The notes: a model not told the origin generated them from the letters alone. Shown: positions 16,259-25,953, counted from the first letter of the stretch. The stretch: DNA of 64,000 bases from Granulosicoccus sp045106475 (GCA_045106475.1 JBGCEO010000011.1:67559-131558), one strand, 5' to 3'. Numbers and translations: made by a program.

Positions 16259-17536
16259 CTAACGCTCCAGAATGGCAGTGACACCCATGCCACCAGCGGT
16301 GCAGACAGAGATCAGGCCTTTGCCACTACCTTTTTGTTGTAACTGCTTACCCAGGGTCGCGAGTATGCGCGCACCTGTAGCAGCAAAAGGATGACCCACA
16401 GCCAGACTCGAACCCACCACATTCATACGACTCCGATCAATAGAGCCCATTGCTTCTGAGCGACCCAACTCTTCCCGGCAATAGGTCTCATCTTCCCAGG
16501 CCTTTAGTGTGCACAAAACCTGCGCGGCAAATGCTTCGTGAATCTCGTAGAGGTCGAAATCCTGCAGACTTATTGCTGCTTTGTTCAACATGTTGCTTAC
16601 TGCGAGCGTGGGAGCCATTAAAAGACCTGCGCCTCTGACAAAATCTACTGCAGCTGTTGAGGAATGTGTCAGATAAGCTTGGATCGGAAGGCCCCGGTCT
16701 TTTGCCCATTGCTCCGAACACAATAAAACACCGGCTGCGCCATCGGTTAGAGGCGTGCTGTTTCCTGCTGTCAGTGTGCCTGCCGCGGTCTTGTCATAAG
16801 CTGTACGCAGCTTGGCCAATGATTCCATGCTGGAATCACTGCGCATATTGTTATCACGCAGTACACCTTCGCAAGGAATCAAAAGATCATCATAGAACCC
16901 ATCATTGTAGGCAGCTGTTGCATTCTGATGTGAATCAAGCGCTAACTGGTCCTGCTCCTCGCGACCTATAGACCAGGTTTTAGCCATAAGCTCACAATGC
17001 TGCCCCATACTCATCAAGGTGCGCGGCTCGTTAACCGACGGAGGCACTGGCGCAAGCTCCCTGGGACCAAACCCTTTGAAAACCTTCAGCTTCGATTTGA
17101 TATCCCTTGCCCTGCCCAAGGCAACGAGGCGTCGCGAAAACTTATTATTGAATACAATCGGCACATCACTGACAGTATCGGTTCCTGCCGCGATGGCCGA
17201 ATCAATTTGCCCGCTGGCAATCTTGGCGGCCGCCACCATGGCAGCCTGTAAAGAAGTACCGCAAGCCTGCTGTAAAGTCATACCCGGTGTCGTTGCAGCA
17301 AGTTTGGTACTGAGCACCGCCTCACGCGCAAGATTCCAGTCACGAGAATGCGTTATGACTGCACCCGCATTAACTTCACCAATATGTTCTCCTGCTAGCT
17401 CGTATCGATCAACCATGCCACCTAAAACAGTACTCAACATTTTCATGTTGGATAAACCTGCATAAGCAGAATTAGAACGGCAAAACGGAATTCTTAAGCC
17501 ACCCACGATAACAACCGGTTTTAATGTATCAGTCAT
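16259..17536 (-). CDS. fadI: Acetyl-CoA acyltransferase, FadI-type thiolase
   Basis: A 425-residue thiolase; the ATG at 17536 is chosen over one at 17572 because it yields MTDTLKPVVIVGG directly. Catalytic residues are visible: Cys in LQQACGTSLQ, His in EIHEAFAAQ, His in GHPFAATGAR and Cys in SVCTAGGMGV. It cleaves 3-ketoacyl-CoA to acetyl-CoA. It lies 37 bp after fadJ, the order fadJ-fadI on the minus strand. The length and the NKFSRRLVALGRA segment fit FadI better than FadA. Confidence 0.92.
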   Translation of the reverse strand: MTDTLKPVVIVGGLRIPFCRSNSAYAGLSNMKMLSTVLGGMVDRYELAGEHIGEVNAGAVITHSRDWNLAREAVLSTKLAATTPGMTLQQACGTSLQAAMVAAAKIASGQIDSAIAAGTDTVSDVPIVFNNKFSRRLVALGRARDIKSKLKVFKGFGPRELAPVPPSVNEPRTLMSMGQHCELMAKTWSIGREEQDQLALDSHQNATAAYNDGFYDDLLIPCEGVLRDNNMRSDSSMESLAKLRTAYDKTAAGTLTAGNSTPLTDGAAGVLLCSEQWAKDRGLPIQAYLTHSSTAAVDFVRGAGLLMAPTLAVSNMLNKAAISLQDFDLYEIHEAFAAQVLCTLKAWEDETYCREELGRSEAMGSIDRSRMNVVGSSLAVGHPFAATGARILATLGKQLQQKGSGKGLISVCTAGGMGVTAILER

Positions 17537-17573
17537 TTTCAGAACTCTATGTTGATTGGTGGTGGATAGCAAA

Positions 17574-19532
17574 CTAGCTGCTTATTGATTTCAAGTACTG
17601 CATCGGGCCACCCATGAAGGGTGCGAAGCCTGTGCCGAAAATTATGCCCGCATCAAGCAAGTCATCATCAGCTACGATGCCATCTTGCGATGCAGCTTCA
17701 CATTCATCCAGAAACGGTTTGATAAGTCGCTGCGCTATTTGATCGCCGTAGGGACTATCCACATCGATCGCTTTACGATCTGATTTTCCCTTTACCCAGA
17801 TATAAAAGCCCTGCCCGGTCTTCTTACCCAGATCCCCGGCATCGATTTTGGATTGCAGCAAATCGCGATGAGCTTCAACATCACCGCTAGCCAAGCTCTG
17901 GGCAACCTTCATACACACATCCAGACCCACCACATCAGCCAGTTCGATTGGTCCCATCGGCATACCAAAACGAATGGCAGATGCATCGATGGTTTCTTTG
18001 TCGACGCCTTCAAGCATTAATGTAAAGGCCTCCATCAGGTAAGGAGCGAGTACACGGTTAACAAGAAAACCCGGTGAGCTCTTTGTCGGCAAAGGGAATC
18101 GATTTATCTGCGAGCAAAAGGAACAACCTCTGGTCACCCAATTGGCATCCGTCTGTTCTCCGTGCACCACTTCTACCAGAGGCATTTTCGCTACCGGATT
18201 AAAGAAATGCAAACCAATGAGTCGTTCGGGCGTTGCGAGATCACGTGCCAGCTCCTCAAGAGGCAATGCAGATGTATTGGTGGCCAACACAGCGTGTTCA
18301 GCCATTCGAGGTTCCAGCGTTGCATATAACTCACGCTTTGCATCACCGTCCTCGTAAATGGCTTCTATAACTACATCTGCCCTTGACACGCCATCGCCAG
18401 CTACATCGGCTATCAATCTTGCTTGCGCAGCAGACACTGCCGGTTTTTTCTTCAATCGTTTTTTGAACAAGGACTTCGCTCGCTTCAATGCAGGTTCGAT
18501 GTACTTCAGTTCTCGATCCTGCAAGCTCACTTCCATGCCTTGCAAAACACACCAGGCAGCGATATCCCCACCCATGACGCCAGCGCCTACAACATGCACA
18601 CGACGAACCTTAAAATCCTCAGCCTTGCCCAGGGCTTTCATCCGTTCTGTCAAAAAGAATATTCGGCGAAGGTTACGTGCTGTGGGCCCAACCATTAACT
18701 CACCCACCAGCTGCGCTTCACCATCAAACATACGCCGACGATTATCGCGATGCTTGGCCCATAAATCGATCATGGCAAAGGGCGCCGGGTAGTGAGCAGG
18801 ATTAGCTTTCTGCGCAGTTTTACTGCGTAACACTTTTGCCAGTACCGCACGGGCAGGCATACGGTTGGTTAAACTTGCGGCAAGGGACGGCCCACGACTC
18901 TTTCTTTTTTTAAGAATTGCTCGCCTTGCACTCCAATGCAATGATCCGAATTCATCAACCAGTTCGTCAATGACTCCCATGGCGCGAGCCGCTGGCGCTC
19001 TCAACATACGCCCGGTAAGCATCAATTGCATACCCGCCAAACCACCCACACGTTCAGTCAATCTGGTCGTTCCACCGAGGCCTGGGAAAATGCCTAGTTT
19101 GACTTCTGGTAAGCCAACGCGAGTCTCAGCAACATTCAAGGCCACTATATAGTTACAACACAGCGCAAGCTCCAGCCCTCCGCCCAAACAAAATCCGTGG
19201 ATTGCAGCAACAGTCGGACATGTCAAATTTTCGAGACGTGCAAATACTTCATGACCTTGCTGAATTTTTGCCGTCACCTGCTCGGCCTCTTCGAAGTGAT
19301 CAAACTCTCGAATATCGGCACCTAAAATGAAACTATCTTCCTTGGCAGACTGAATAACTAAACCGCTCAACTCCATGGATTCGATCAAGGTAATGATTTC
19401 AGCCAACTCACTAATAACGGCTTCAGACAAAGAATTGCTACTTTCTCCCTGTCGATCGCAAGCTAACCACACAATGCCCTCGGCATCCTGCTGCACTTGC
19501 CAGTGATCGTATTGCCCAAAACCAGTTGTCAT
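17574..19532 (-). CDS. fadJ: Fatty acid oxidation complex alpha subunit, FadJ
   Basis: A 652-residue bifunctional enzyme. The N-terminal crotonase domain has GGGLELALCCN and PEVKLGIFPGLGG with the two catalytic glutamates. The C-terminal 3-hydroxyacyl-CoA dehydrogenase has the NAD motif VVGAGVMGGDIAAW (about residue 315), NTSALPLEEL and the catalytic GLHFFNPVAKMPLVE. A second dehydrogenase-like domain closes the protein (GQGFYIWVKG and the last 80 residues). It catalyses hydration and dehydrogenation in beta-oxidation, handing product to FadI. It is somewhat shorter than E. coli FadJ (714 residues), mainly in spacer regions. Confidence 0.92.
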   Translation of the reverse strand: MTTGFGQYDHWQVQQDAEGIVWLACDRQGESSNSLSEAVISELAEIITLIESMELSGLVIQSAKEDSFILGADIREFDHFEEAEQVTAKIQQGHEVFARLENLTCPTVAAIHGFCLGGGLELALCCNYIVALNVAETRVGLPEVKLGIFPGLGGTTRLTERVGGLAGMQLMLTGRMLRAPAARAMGVIDELVDEFGSLHWSARRAILKKRKSRGPSLAASLTNRMPARAVLAKVLRSKTAQKANPAHYPAPFAMIDLWAKHRDNRRRMFDGEAQLVGELMVGPTARNLRRIFFLTERMKALGKAEDFKVRRVHVVGAGVMGGDIAAWCVLQGMEVSLQDRELKYIEPALKRAKSLFKKRLKKKPAVSAAQARLIADVAGDGVSRADVVIEAIYEDGDAKRELYATLEPRMAEHAVLATNTSALPLEELARDLATPERLIGLHFFNPVAKMPLVEVVHGEQTDANWVTRGCSFCSQINRFPLPTKSSPGFLVNRVLAPYLMEAFTLMLEGVDKETIDASAIRFGMPMGPIELADVVGLDVCMKVAQSLASGDVEAHRDLLQSKIDAGDLGKKTGQGFYIWVKGKSDRKAIDVDSPYGDQIAQRLIKPFLDECEAASQDGIVADDDLLDAGIIFGTGFAPFMGGPMQYLKSISS

Positions 19533-19586
19533 GGCTATTCTCGTAAATGGAAAAAATGGCAGTAAGACTGCGAATTCTACAAAATG

Positions 19587-20951
19587 TCAGTAGGTTACGC
19601 TGGTTGAGATATAGGGCGTAAGCTTTCGCCGATCAGGGTCCCAGGCTACATCCATTCGGATGTCTGTGTTGGTTAAAGCCAGCAACTTCCAGCGTAAGCC
19701 GAGTCCCGCTCTAATATTTTGCTTGAAGAGATCGACATTATTATTCTGGTAAACGTTCCCCATGTCAGCGAATGCTACCCATCGCCATGCAGGATAAGTG
19801 AAAAAGCCAGACAAATACTCCAGATTTACCAGTGTCAAAATATTGCCTGTTCGAAAGCCGGATTCCATACCCCGAATAAGCTCGCCTCCGCCAATTAAGT
19901 AGGTGCGGTGGCCAAATGGCGCATGGTTGCTCCATCCGAGCCGCAATTGAACATTGAGGTTAGTTTGGGGTTTAGCCAACGGCAGATACCAGAGCATACG
20001 CAGGTCAACGCGACTATAACGAAAATCACTACCCACAAATTTGTCAGCCATTCGAAATACCGCTGAATAATGATGTCCAGTGCGGCGATAGGTTTCCTGA
20101 TGGATTCGCTGGATCTCGGCACCAGCAACTAGCACAAGATCCTCGCCTTCATCAAAAGGGCCGATTTCACCCGATTTGATGTCGTAGTTACGCTGCTCAA
20201 AGCCCAAGCCTAAGAAGTAACTTAAGCCGCTAATGCCTGTGGATTGATTAGCCCAGCGCGCAAGCCGCAGTTCAAATCGCTCCGACTGACGCAAGGCTTC
20301 GCCAAAAACCACTCCATCTTGAGCCAGCTGTGTGTTGCGACGCTCGCCGGCTATATTGAAACCGAATCCATAGGGGCTTCCAAAGAACCTGGGCACTGAA
20401 TAGTTAAGCTTGTGCACATAGCCCGAGCGCCCTTTTCCATCATCCTCCTGACGCTTCTCGCTGGTTATTTTTAACTGATGAAGTCGTCCCAGAAAGTTGT
20501 CCCAACGAAGTTGCGCGCCTAATCTGAGTTCACCATCTGATGTTCGACTCAGGCGTGGAATAGGCAGGAAGAAGATTTTCTCCTTCACCACATAGACTAG
20601 CTCGAGCTGATCATTACTTTCACGCAGCTCGGCTCTGACGGATCTGAAAAGACCCAGGTCCATAACATTCTGAATACCGTCAATAACATCATCCAGAGAG
20701 CACAGATCATTCAGTTGTTGCACCAGCTCTCGCTGCATAACCTGAGAACGTGTCACTCTGTTACCGGAGAAACTGATCAGATCAACCGGGCGGTCACACC
20801 ACTGCTCGCCTGGAATGGGATCTGCTGCATGGCCTATGGTAGAAACCAGAAACAGGGTGACAAGCACCAGCATCAGCCATCGCCCGATACCTGTTCCAGC
20901 CCAGACCGACCTGCGAATTGTGCTGTTGGTTTCGAGGGTACGGCCGGCCAC
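19587..20951 (-). CDS. Omp85/BamA-TamA family outer-membrane protein with one POTRA domain
   Basis: A 454-residue protein starting with GTG and a long signal region (hydrophobic about 25-41, STIGHA-AD). Residues about 50-115 form one POTRA-like domain (LISFSGNRVTRSQVMQREL). The remainder is a 16-strand-type barrel including SGYVHKLNYSVPRFFGSPYG and the conserved GGGELIRGMESG-like loop near residue 360. The last residues, YISTSVTY, end in an aromatic, as expected for a barrel sorting signal. With a single POTRA it is not BamA itself. Insertion of other barrels or lipid handling are possible roles. It follows fadJ's upstream region on the same strand. Confidence 0.8.
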   Translation of the reverse strand: MAGRTLETNSTIRRSVWAGTGIGRWLMLVLVTLFLVSTIGHAADPIPGEQWCDRPVDLISFSGNRVTRSQVMQRELVQQLNDLCSLDDVIDGIQNVMDLGLFRSVRAELRESNDQLELVYVVKEKIFFLPIPRLSRTSDGELRLGAQLRWDNFLGRLHQLKITSEKRQEDDGKGRSGYVHKLNYSVPRFFGSPYGFGFNIAGERRNTQLAQDGVVFGEALRQSERFELRLARWANQSTGISGLSYFLGLGFEQRNYDIKSGEIGPFDEGEDLVLVAGAEIQRIHQETYRRTGHHYSAVFRMADKFVGSDFRYSRVDLRMLWYLPLAKPQTNLNVQLRLGWSNHAPFGHRTYLIGGGELIRGMESGFRTGNILTLVNLEYLSGFFTYPAWRWVAFADMGNVYQNNNVDLFKQNIRAGLGLRWKLLALTNTDIRMDVAWDPDRRKLTPYISTSVTY

Positions 20952-21092
20952 TTTATTCCATGATGAGAGGGTGAATCAGGGGTAATTCACGGTGACTCAA
21001 TCAAGGATCATGCCTATTGAAGAGGGTCATAAATAAATGGCTGTGAGCATTGGCACCGCCGAGGTAAAGATGCCTCAGCTCAAACACCCCTA

Positions 21093-21210
21093 AACTGCCC
21101 CAGCATGCTGGGGATGGCTGTAGATCACCACCGCCAATTCTAGCTAAGCGACTGATATAAAAGACTTAAAAATAAATTCACTGTGTTGTCCCCAGGCAAC
21201 TGGGGCAGTT
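21093..21210. repeat. REPIN-like inverted pair of short palindromes
   Basis: Two hairpins, CCCCAGCATGCTGGGG (21098-21113) and CCCCAGGCAACTGGGG (21190-21205), lie in one 273-bp gap. The flanks are also inverted copies: AACTGCCCCAG (21093-21103) and CTGGGGCAGTT (21200-21210) are exact reverse complements. The whole 118-bp segment could fold as one long hairpin, the arrangement of REP doublets (REPINs) or small MITE remnants. No T-tract follows either stem, so they are poor intrinsic terminators. Confidence 0.7.
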
Positions 21211-21224
21211 AAATAAATACAGAG

Positions 21225-23099
21225 TTAGAGCGAAGGCAAACCATTCACTGAATCCGTATCCCGTGTTTTATCCGCCTCACTAGCACTAAGAGCCTGCTTC
21301 AGCATCGCAGGCAGCTCCTTGAGCGCACTGACCAGCGTCGCCGTGTCAACGTTGTTGCTGTAAAGCGCAGCATCAAGTTTTCCGATAAGGAGCTGCGCTT
21401 CGCCAGATGGCAATTTTTGCCCTAGCGAGTTTAAGGTCAGCGGTGCAGATTCCTGCCATTGTTTACTGGACCACTCCAAGAGTGAATGCCTTATTGATGA
21501 CAAATCTCCAGCCTTACAGCTCGCCTCCACGGCCGCCAGTGGCGATAAGCTCATTGCCAGAGCATTGCCTTGACCTCTCACCGCACCCAGTCGTCCTTGA
21601 TTACCCAAAGATGACTGGCTTGCGCCAGTAGAGCCAGGATTTCGTAAACGCCGAATCAGGAAAAAAACAGCTGTTAACAACCACAATAGCAACACAGTAA
21701 AAGTTGCCGTTCGCCAGTTTTTCGTGGATTGTTGCAAGTTCGCGATTTGCTCACCAGCGATGGTCCCTGCCAGCGCTGATGCCTGCTGATTCAATCCTTC
21801 GCTCTGCTCGCTTGAACGGTCGGTCTCTGCGATTGAGGATGCGTCTGTGGCAATTTGCGTTGACGGGAGAGCGGTTTCAGCACTACTTTGCAAACTATCG
21901 ACACTAGCCTTAGCGCCGCTGGTGGACGTACTGGCCGGAGATACATTGATTATCTCTTGCGGCAGAGTTGCGACTGCCGGCTCACCTGTTTGCGTATTGA
22001 ACCATTCGACCGTTATCTCTGGCAGCACAAGCTCGCCTGCACGCTGCGGAATAATCGCCCAGTTGATACGTTGCTCGGCAACTAAGCCATTCTCGTTCGA
22101 ACCCATAGCCCGCACCGGCTGTTCGGCATACAAGCTCAACCCTTCAATGGCTGGGATGTTGATATCAGGCAGTTGTGAATCCAGCACCCCACTGGCTCTG
22201 AGCACGATTGAACGCGTCAGCGGCTGATCAACTTCGGCAGCTGCTGGATCGCCAGACCATGTTCGCTCCAATTGCACTGCACCTGCAGGGAGCCACCAGT
22301 TTGAACCACTTGGGGGGCGTGCTTGCACATCCAGGCTTATCGCGTCCGTACGTCGACTGAGTTTGCGAGTTGGTGAGAAAAAACCACGCACTCTTGCGGG
22401 GTCAGCCGGAACTGAGACACTGAGTGTAATGGGCTCGATGGTAGCTCTTCCGCTCTTTTGTGGAAACAGCGCAAATCTCCTCTGCGTTACGCTGTACTGC
22501 CGACCTTCGCGCACTTCTGATGTTCTAGTATCCTCACCAATACGCTCGACAACGAGATTTTCGCCACTTGGCACATCCAGCCCACCGTCCACGATATCGA
22601 TAGCTTGAAAGACTTTTAGCGTTAGGGTGACTTGCGACTGCACCCATGGTGCTTGTGTATCCACAGTGGCTTCAACAAAAACATCTCGCTTGGCACCGTT
22701 TGGAATTTCGTTGACAGTCAATGTGAGCAATTGACTTTTTTGGCCTTTCACACTGACTGCAGGTACCGTAAAAACGCCAACGTCTTTAGGGATTAGCTCT
22801 AGTGCCCAGGTAACAACGCTTGTGGTTACCAGCTGATTGTTTGAATCGGTCACGGTACTGATCTGTCGGGAGCTGGAGCGACCCACTACTTCAAAGTCTT
22901 TGGTTAACGATGATGCATCCAATTCACCGTCGAGACCGATCGCTGTGATGGTTAAGGTGACAGATTCATCGCGAGTTATAGTGTCCGAGCTTAGCTCGCT
23001 GCGAACTGCTGACTGTTGGGCAATGGCCTGCATGGAAACAAGCAGACCTATGATAAGCACTAACGAGCAACATAGCTGACTACCACGCGTCGATCGCAT
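21225..23099 (-). CDS. batD: BatD-like protein (oxygen tolerance family)
   Basis: About 624 residues from the ATG at 23099, which overlaps the end of the upstream TPR gene. It has a signal peptide (to about AIAQQS), several beta-sandwich domains with the BatD signature (RSELSSDTITRDESVTLTI; FEVVGRSSSRQISTV), then a transmembrane helix near residue 470 (TFTVLLLWLLTAVFFLIRRL) and a cytoplasmic tail. BatD is a membrane partner in MoxR-associated Bat systems, thought to support envelope integrity. It is the last gene of a long operon with 4-bp or slightly larger overlaps. Confidence 0.85.
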   Translation of the reverse strand: MRSTRGSQLCCSLVLIIGLLVSMQAIAQQSAVRSELSSDTITRDESVTLTITAIGLDGELDASSLTKDFEVVGRSSSRQISTVTDSNNQLVTTSVVTWALELIPKDVGVFTVPAVSVKGQKSQLLTLTVNEIPNGAKRDVFVEATVDTQAPWVQSQVTLTLKVFQAIDIVDGGLDVPSGENLVVERIGEDTRTSEVREGRQYSVTQRRFALFPQKSGRATIEPITLSVSVPADPARVRGFFSPTRKLSRRTDAISLDVQARPPSGSNWWLPAGAVQLERTWSGDPAAAEVDQPLTRSIVLRASGVLDSQLPDINIPAIEGLSLYAEQPVRAMGSNENGLVAEQRINWAIIPQRAGELVLPEITVEWFNTQTGEPAVATLPQEIINVSPASTSTSGAKASVDSLQSSAETALPSTQIATDASSIAETDRSSEQSEGLNQQASALAGTIAGEQIANLQQSTKNWRTATFTVLLLWLLTAVFFLIRRLRNPGSTGASQSSLGNQGRLGAVRGQGNALAMSLSPLAAVEASCKAGDLSSIRHSLLEWSSKQWQESAPLTLNSLGQKLPSGEAQLLIGKLDAALYSNNVDTATLVSALKELPAMLKQALSASEADKTRDTDSVNGLPSL

Positions 23100-23976
23100 C
23101 GCGCACCTCCGGAAATTCGTTACGATGACTTTGTTCGAGTTTGCGGCGCAACAGCCCTGCCGGGTCATCAGGGATCCGCCGTAACCATTGTTCAGTTGCC
23201 TGTTCTGATTCAGTCAAAGGTCGCTCCTCCTCCGATACCCCCGTCGCCTCAGATTGCTCGGTTCCTGTATCTTCATTCTGTTCGCCCTGCTGTGCTTCGG
23301 CAGCCAAAGCCTGCCTGGCATCTTCCGCAGCTTGCTCAGCATCTGTCTGCGTCTCACCATTCTCGGAATCACTTTCCTGATTACCGTCGTTGCCGGGAGA
23401 CTGCTCGCTGTTCTGCTCTGATCCCTGCTGCTGAGATTGTTCATCACCTTGAGAAGACTCGTCAGACTGCTGCCCTTGCTGCCCGTCCTGCGATTGCTGC
23501 TGATCCTGTTGTTGCTCACCCTGATCCTGTGACTGTTCACTACCGTCGCCTTGTTCCCCTTGCTGAGGCTGCTGTTGCTGTTGCTGCTGTTCCTGCAACT
23601 CGATCAACTGCTGCACGATCTCACGGTTGTGCGCGGCATCGGTAAATTCGGGATCATCAGCTAATAACGTATCGAAATTGGCAAGTGCCTCCTGATAACG
23701 ACCACTCATCACATCGCTGACAGCTTGGTTGTAAAGCGCCTGCGAAGTATCCATTTTGCTAAACGTTTTCGATGCAGCGTCATAATCTCCGGATTGAAAC
23801 TGACCCAGGCCTTTCCAGTTTTCATCCGGGGCTTGGTCAAGCAAGGTCTCGTGATCGCCGGATTCGAAAGCCTTCTTGGCGCGCTGCTCCGGCGTGCTCC
23901 AAAAGTTAGTCCAATCCGCGATGGCAATATGCGAAAAGCTGCTCAGCACAATAACCAGAATCAGTGCCCTCTTCAT
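23080..23976 (-). CDS. BatC/BatE-like TPR protein with Gln-rich tail
   Basis: About 298 residues from the ATG at 23976 (ATGA overlap with the upstream BatB stop). It has a signal peptide (to about IAIADW), then two or three TPR-like helices (about 30-120, ALANFDTLLADDPEF) and a long low-complexity segment rich in Gln, Glu, Ser and Gly (about 125-255). It closes with the conserved LRRIPDDPAGLLRRKL and EFPEVRDAIDAW. This tail, TEQWLRRIPDDPAGLLRRKL, is typical of VWA/BatC proteins. It would act in the periplasm as a scaffold. The CAG-rich coding region is prone to replication slippage. Confidence 0.85.
   Translation of the reverse strand: MKRALILVIVLSSFSHIAIADWTNFWSTPEQRAKKAFESGDHETLLDQAPDENWKGLGQFQSGDYDAASKTFSKMDTSQALYNQAVSDVMSGRYQEALANFDTLLADDPEFTDAAHNREIVQQLIELQEQQQQQQQPQQGEQGDGSEQSQDQGEQQQDQQQSQDGQQGQQSDESSQGDEQSQQQGSEQNSEQSPGNDGNQESDSENGETQTDAEQAAEDARQALAAEAQQGEQNEDTGTEQSEATGVSEEERPLTESEQATEQWLRRIPDDPAGLLRRKLEQSHRNEFPEVRDAIDAW
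23440..23605. repeat. Gln-codon low-complexity tract inside the batC/E-like gene
   Basis: The region is dominated by ctg/ttg trinucleotides on the plus strand, which read as CAG/CAA Gln codons on the coding strand, in impure runs (densest at about 23565-23595). It encodes the unstructured Gln-rich tail. Confidence 0.8.
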
Positions 23977-24968
23977 GCAAGGATTCCTTTTCGAAACAAG
24001 AAAAGCAAGGCGACCACAAGAATCCATAAGAGCCATGGAGCGCGCTCCCGCCAGTACATATCCTGCCCGGCCTCTTCTGTAGAATCACTCTCGATAGCAA
24101 TGGCTGCTCGCACTCTCTCCAGAGTATCCAGGTCACGGCTATCGGTACTCAATTTTAGTGCAAGACCACCACCGGCAGCCGCAAGCGCTTGCATGCCTTC
24201 CATATCCAGTTGAGGTACCACGATCGAGCCGTTAGCACGTTGGAGAAACTGCCCCTGCTCATCACGAAGCGGAACGCCGGCGGCGGTACCCACCGCCAGG
24301 GCCGACAATCGATGATTAGCACTGCGCGCAGCGCTTGCCGCTTCGAGATCCCTGGGCTGAATCTGCGCATCGCTGATGACTATGATATGTCCCTGTGCAA
24401 TTCCTGCCTGCGCGAGTAGCTGCTCGGCGCGCAGGATCGCAAGATCCAGCCGGCTACCTTGAACAGGCATGATGCCCGGATCAAGCGATGGCACAAACGC
24501 TTCGATAGTTTGCGAATCTTCAGTAAGTGGACTGATTACATACGGACGTTCAGAAAAACCAATCAGCCCGGTTAGTCTCCCCTCACTGCGTTTTAATAAA
24601 TCTGCCAGTTTGAATCGCGCCCTGCTCAACCGGTTTGGCGCCAGATCATCGGCCATCATGGATCGCGAAAGATCAAACAGAACTATTTCAGCCTGTTGAG
24701 CTTCAAACACAGGCACCTCCTGCTGCTCCCAGACAGGACCCGACAGTAACAATAAGGTTAGAGCCCACGCGGCAAAAAGAAGAAAGGGAGCCTTGCTTCG
24801 AGACTGCGCATCACCTTCAATCACATAGGGCTGCAGGGCCGGATCAACGAGCTCATCCCAGACACCTGAACTACGCCGTTTGCGAACCCATAAAATCGTT
24901 AGCAACAACAGGGGCACAAAGCCCCACAACCACAGAGGCCGCAGCCATGTGAAGTCAACCCCTTCCAC
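23973..24968 (-). CDS. batB: BatB-like VWA-domain membrane protein
   Basis: About 331 residues if begun at the GTG at 24968; a TTG at 25010 is an alternative, further inside the previous gene. The layout is two N-terminal transmembrane helices (FVPLLLLTILWV; LLFAAWALTLLLLSG), a von Willebrand A domain (MIDAS start DLSRSM; SDAQIQ), and a C-terminal helix (APWLLWILVVALLFLFRKG). It pairs with BatA in MoxR-linked Bat systems. The start overlaps the batA end by 14 bp and the stop overlaps the TPR gene by 4 bp. Confidence 0.88.
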   Translation of the reverse strand: MEGVDFTWLRPLWLWGFVPLLLLTILWVRKRRSSGVWDELVDPALQPYVIEGDAQSRSKAPFLLFAAWALTLLLLSGPVWEQQEVPVFEAQQAEIVLFDLSRSMMADDLAPNRLSRARFKLADLLKRSEGRLTGLIGFSERPYVISPLTEDSQTIEAFVPSLDPGIMPVQGSRLDLAILRAEQLLAQAGIAQGHIIVISDAQIQPRDLEAASAARSANHRLSALAVGTAAGVPLRDEQGQFLQRANGSIVVPQLDMEGMQALAAAGGGLALKLSTDSRDLDTLERVRAAIAIESDSTEEAGQDMYWRERAPWLLWILVVALLFLFRKGILA

Positions 24969-25953
24969 GGTAGCCCAACCCTGCCCATAACAACGACGAC
25001 ACCAGCGCAACTCCTAAAGGCCAGACAAATCGCTCGCTCAATGGGCGAAATTCATCGACCTCACGTTCAGTGGGCTCAAGCCTGTCTATCTCCTCATAGA
25101 TATTGCTCAGCTCTTGCTGATTGCGCGCTCTGAAATACTGTCCTCCCGTCGCATCACTAATTGCTCGGAGAGTGGTTTCGTCCAACTCACTTCGGCGGTT
25201 GCCGAAGGGGTCATTGAACAGGCTTCCTTGCGGATCCGAACCAACACCGATTGCATGAATACGGATGTCGTTGTCAGCAGCCAATCGCGCTGCATCAACA
25301 GGATCCACAACACCTGCCGAGTTTTCGCCATCAGTCAACAATATAAGCACACGCGAAGCATCCGGGCGATCTCGCAGGCGTTTGACGCCAAGACCTATGG
25401 CATCTCCTATTGCCGTTGATCGACCGGCTAGCCCCACTGTTGCTTCTTCGAGAAAATGCTGAACAGTTTCATGATCGTGTGTCAGAGGCGTTTGAACGTA
25501 AGCCTGTGAGCCGAACATGATAAGCCCAATGCGATCGCCCGTGCGTCTTGCAACAAAATCTTTGGCAACCTGCTTAACCACAGCCATACGTGTTGCCCGG
25601 TTGTTGCCTGCATACAGATCAGTTTCCCGCATGCTGCCGGAAATATCGATGCATAGCATGAGGTCCCTCCCGCTTAGTGGCACACCGATTGGGTCGCCAA
25701 AAGACTGCGGTCTGGCAGTCGCCGTTACCAAAGCTAACCAGGCAAGGCACAGCAGTATCACTCTTAACCAATTGCGCCTGTTACCGATTAAATCAGCTGA
25801 TGCTACCTGTGTATAGCGATCGACACTCGGTACCCTGAGCGCCCGCTCATCATTCGTAGGTTTCGCTGGCGCAAACCTATAAACCAGCAAGGGTAGAGGT
25901 AATAGAGCAAATGCCCAAGGCCAGGCCCAGCTGATTGATTCCAGCAAACTCAT
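24955..25953 (-). CDS. batA: BatA-like VWA-domain membrane protein
   Basis: A 332-residue protein with an N-terminal helix, then a transmembrane segment at about 62-80 (WLRVILLCLAWLALVTATA), a VWA domain with a complete MIDAS (DISGSM, then the TDGEN loop) and a C-terminal transmembrane helix. The segment RSTAIGDAIGLGVKRL matches the BatA/YfbK-type VWA. It starts by ATGA overlap with the DUF4381 gene. Metal-dependent protein binding at the membrane, under MoxR ATPase control, is the expected role. Confidence 0.9.
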   Translation of the reverse strand: MSLLESISWAWPWAFALLPLPLLVYRFAPAKPTNDERALRVPSVDRYTQVASADLIGNRRNWLRVILLCLAWLALVTATARPQSFGDPIGVPLSGRDLMLCIDISGSMRETDLYAGNNRATRMAVVKQVAKDFVARRTGDRIGLIMFGSQAYVQTPLTHDHETVQHFLEEATVGLAGRSTAIGDAIGLGVKRLRDRPDASRVLILLTDGENSAGVVDPVDAARLAADNDIRIHAIGVGSDPQGSLFNDPFGNRRSELDETTLRAISDATGGQYFRARNQQELSNIYEEIDRLEPTEREVDEFRPLSERFVWPLGVALVSSLLWAGLGYRGRG

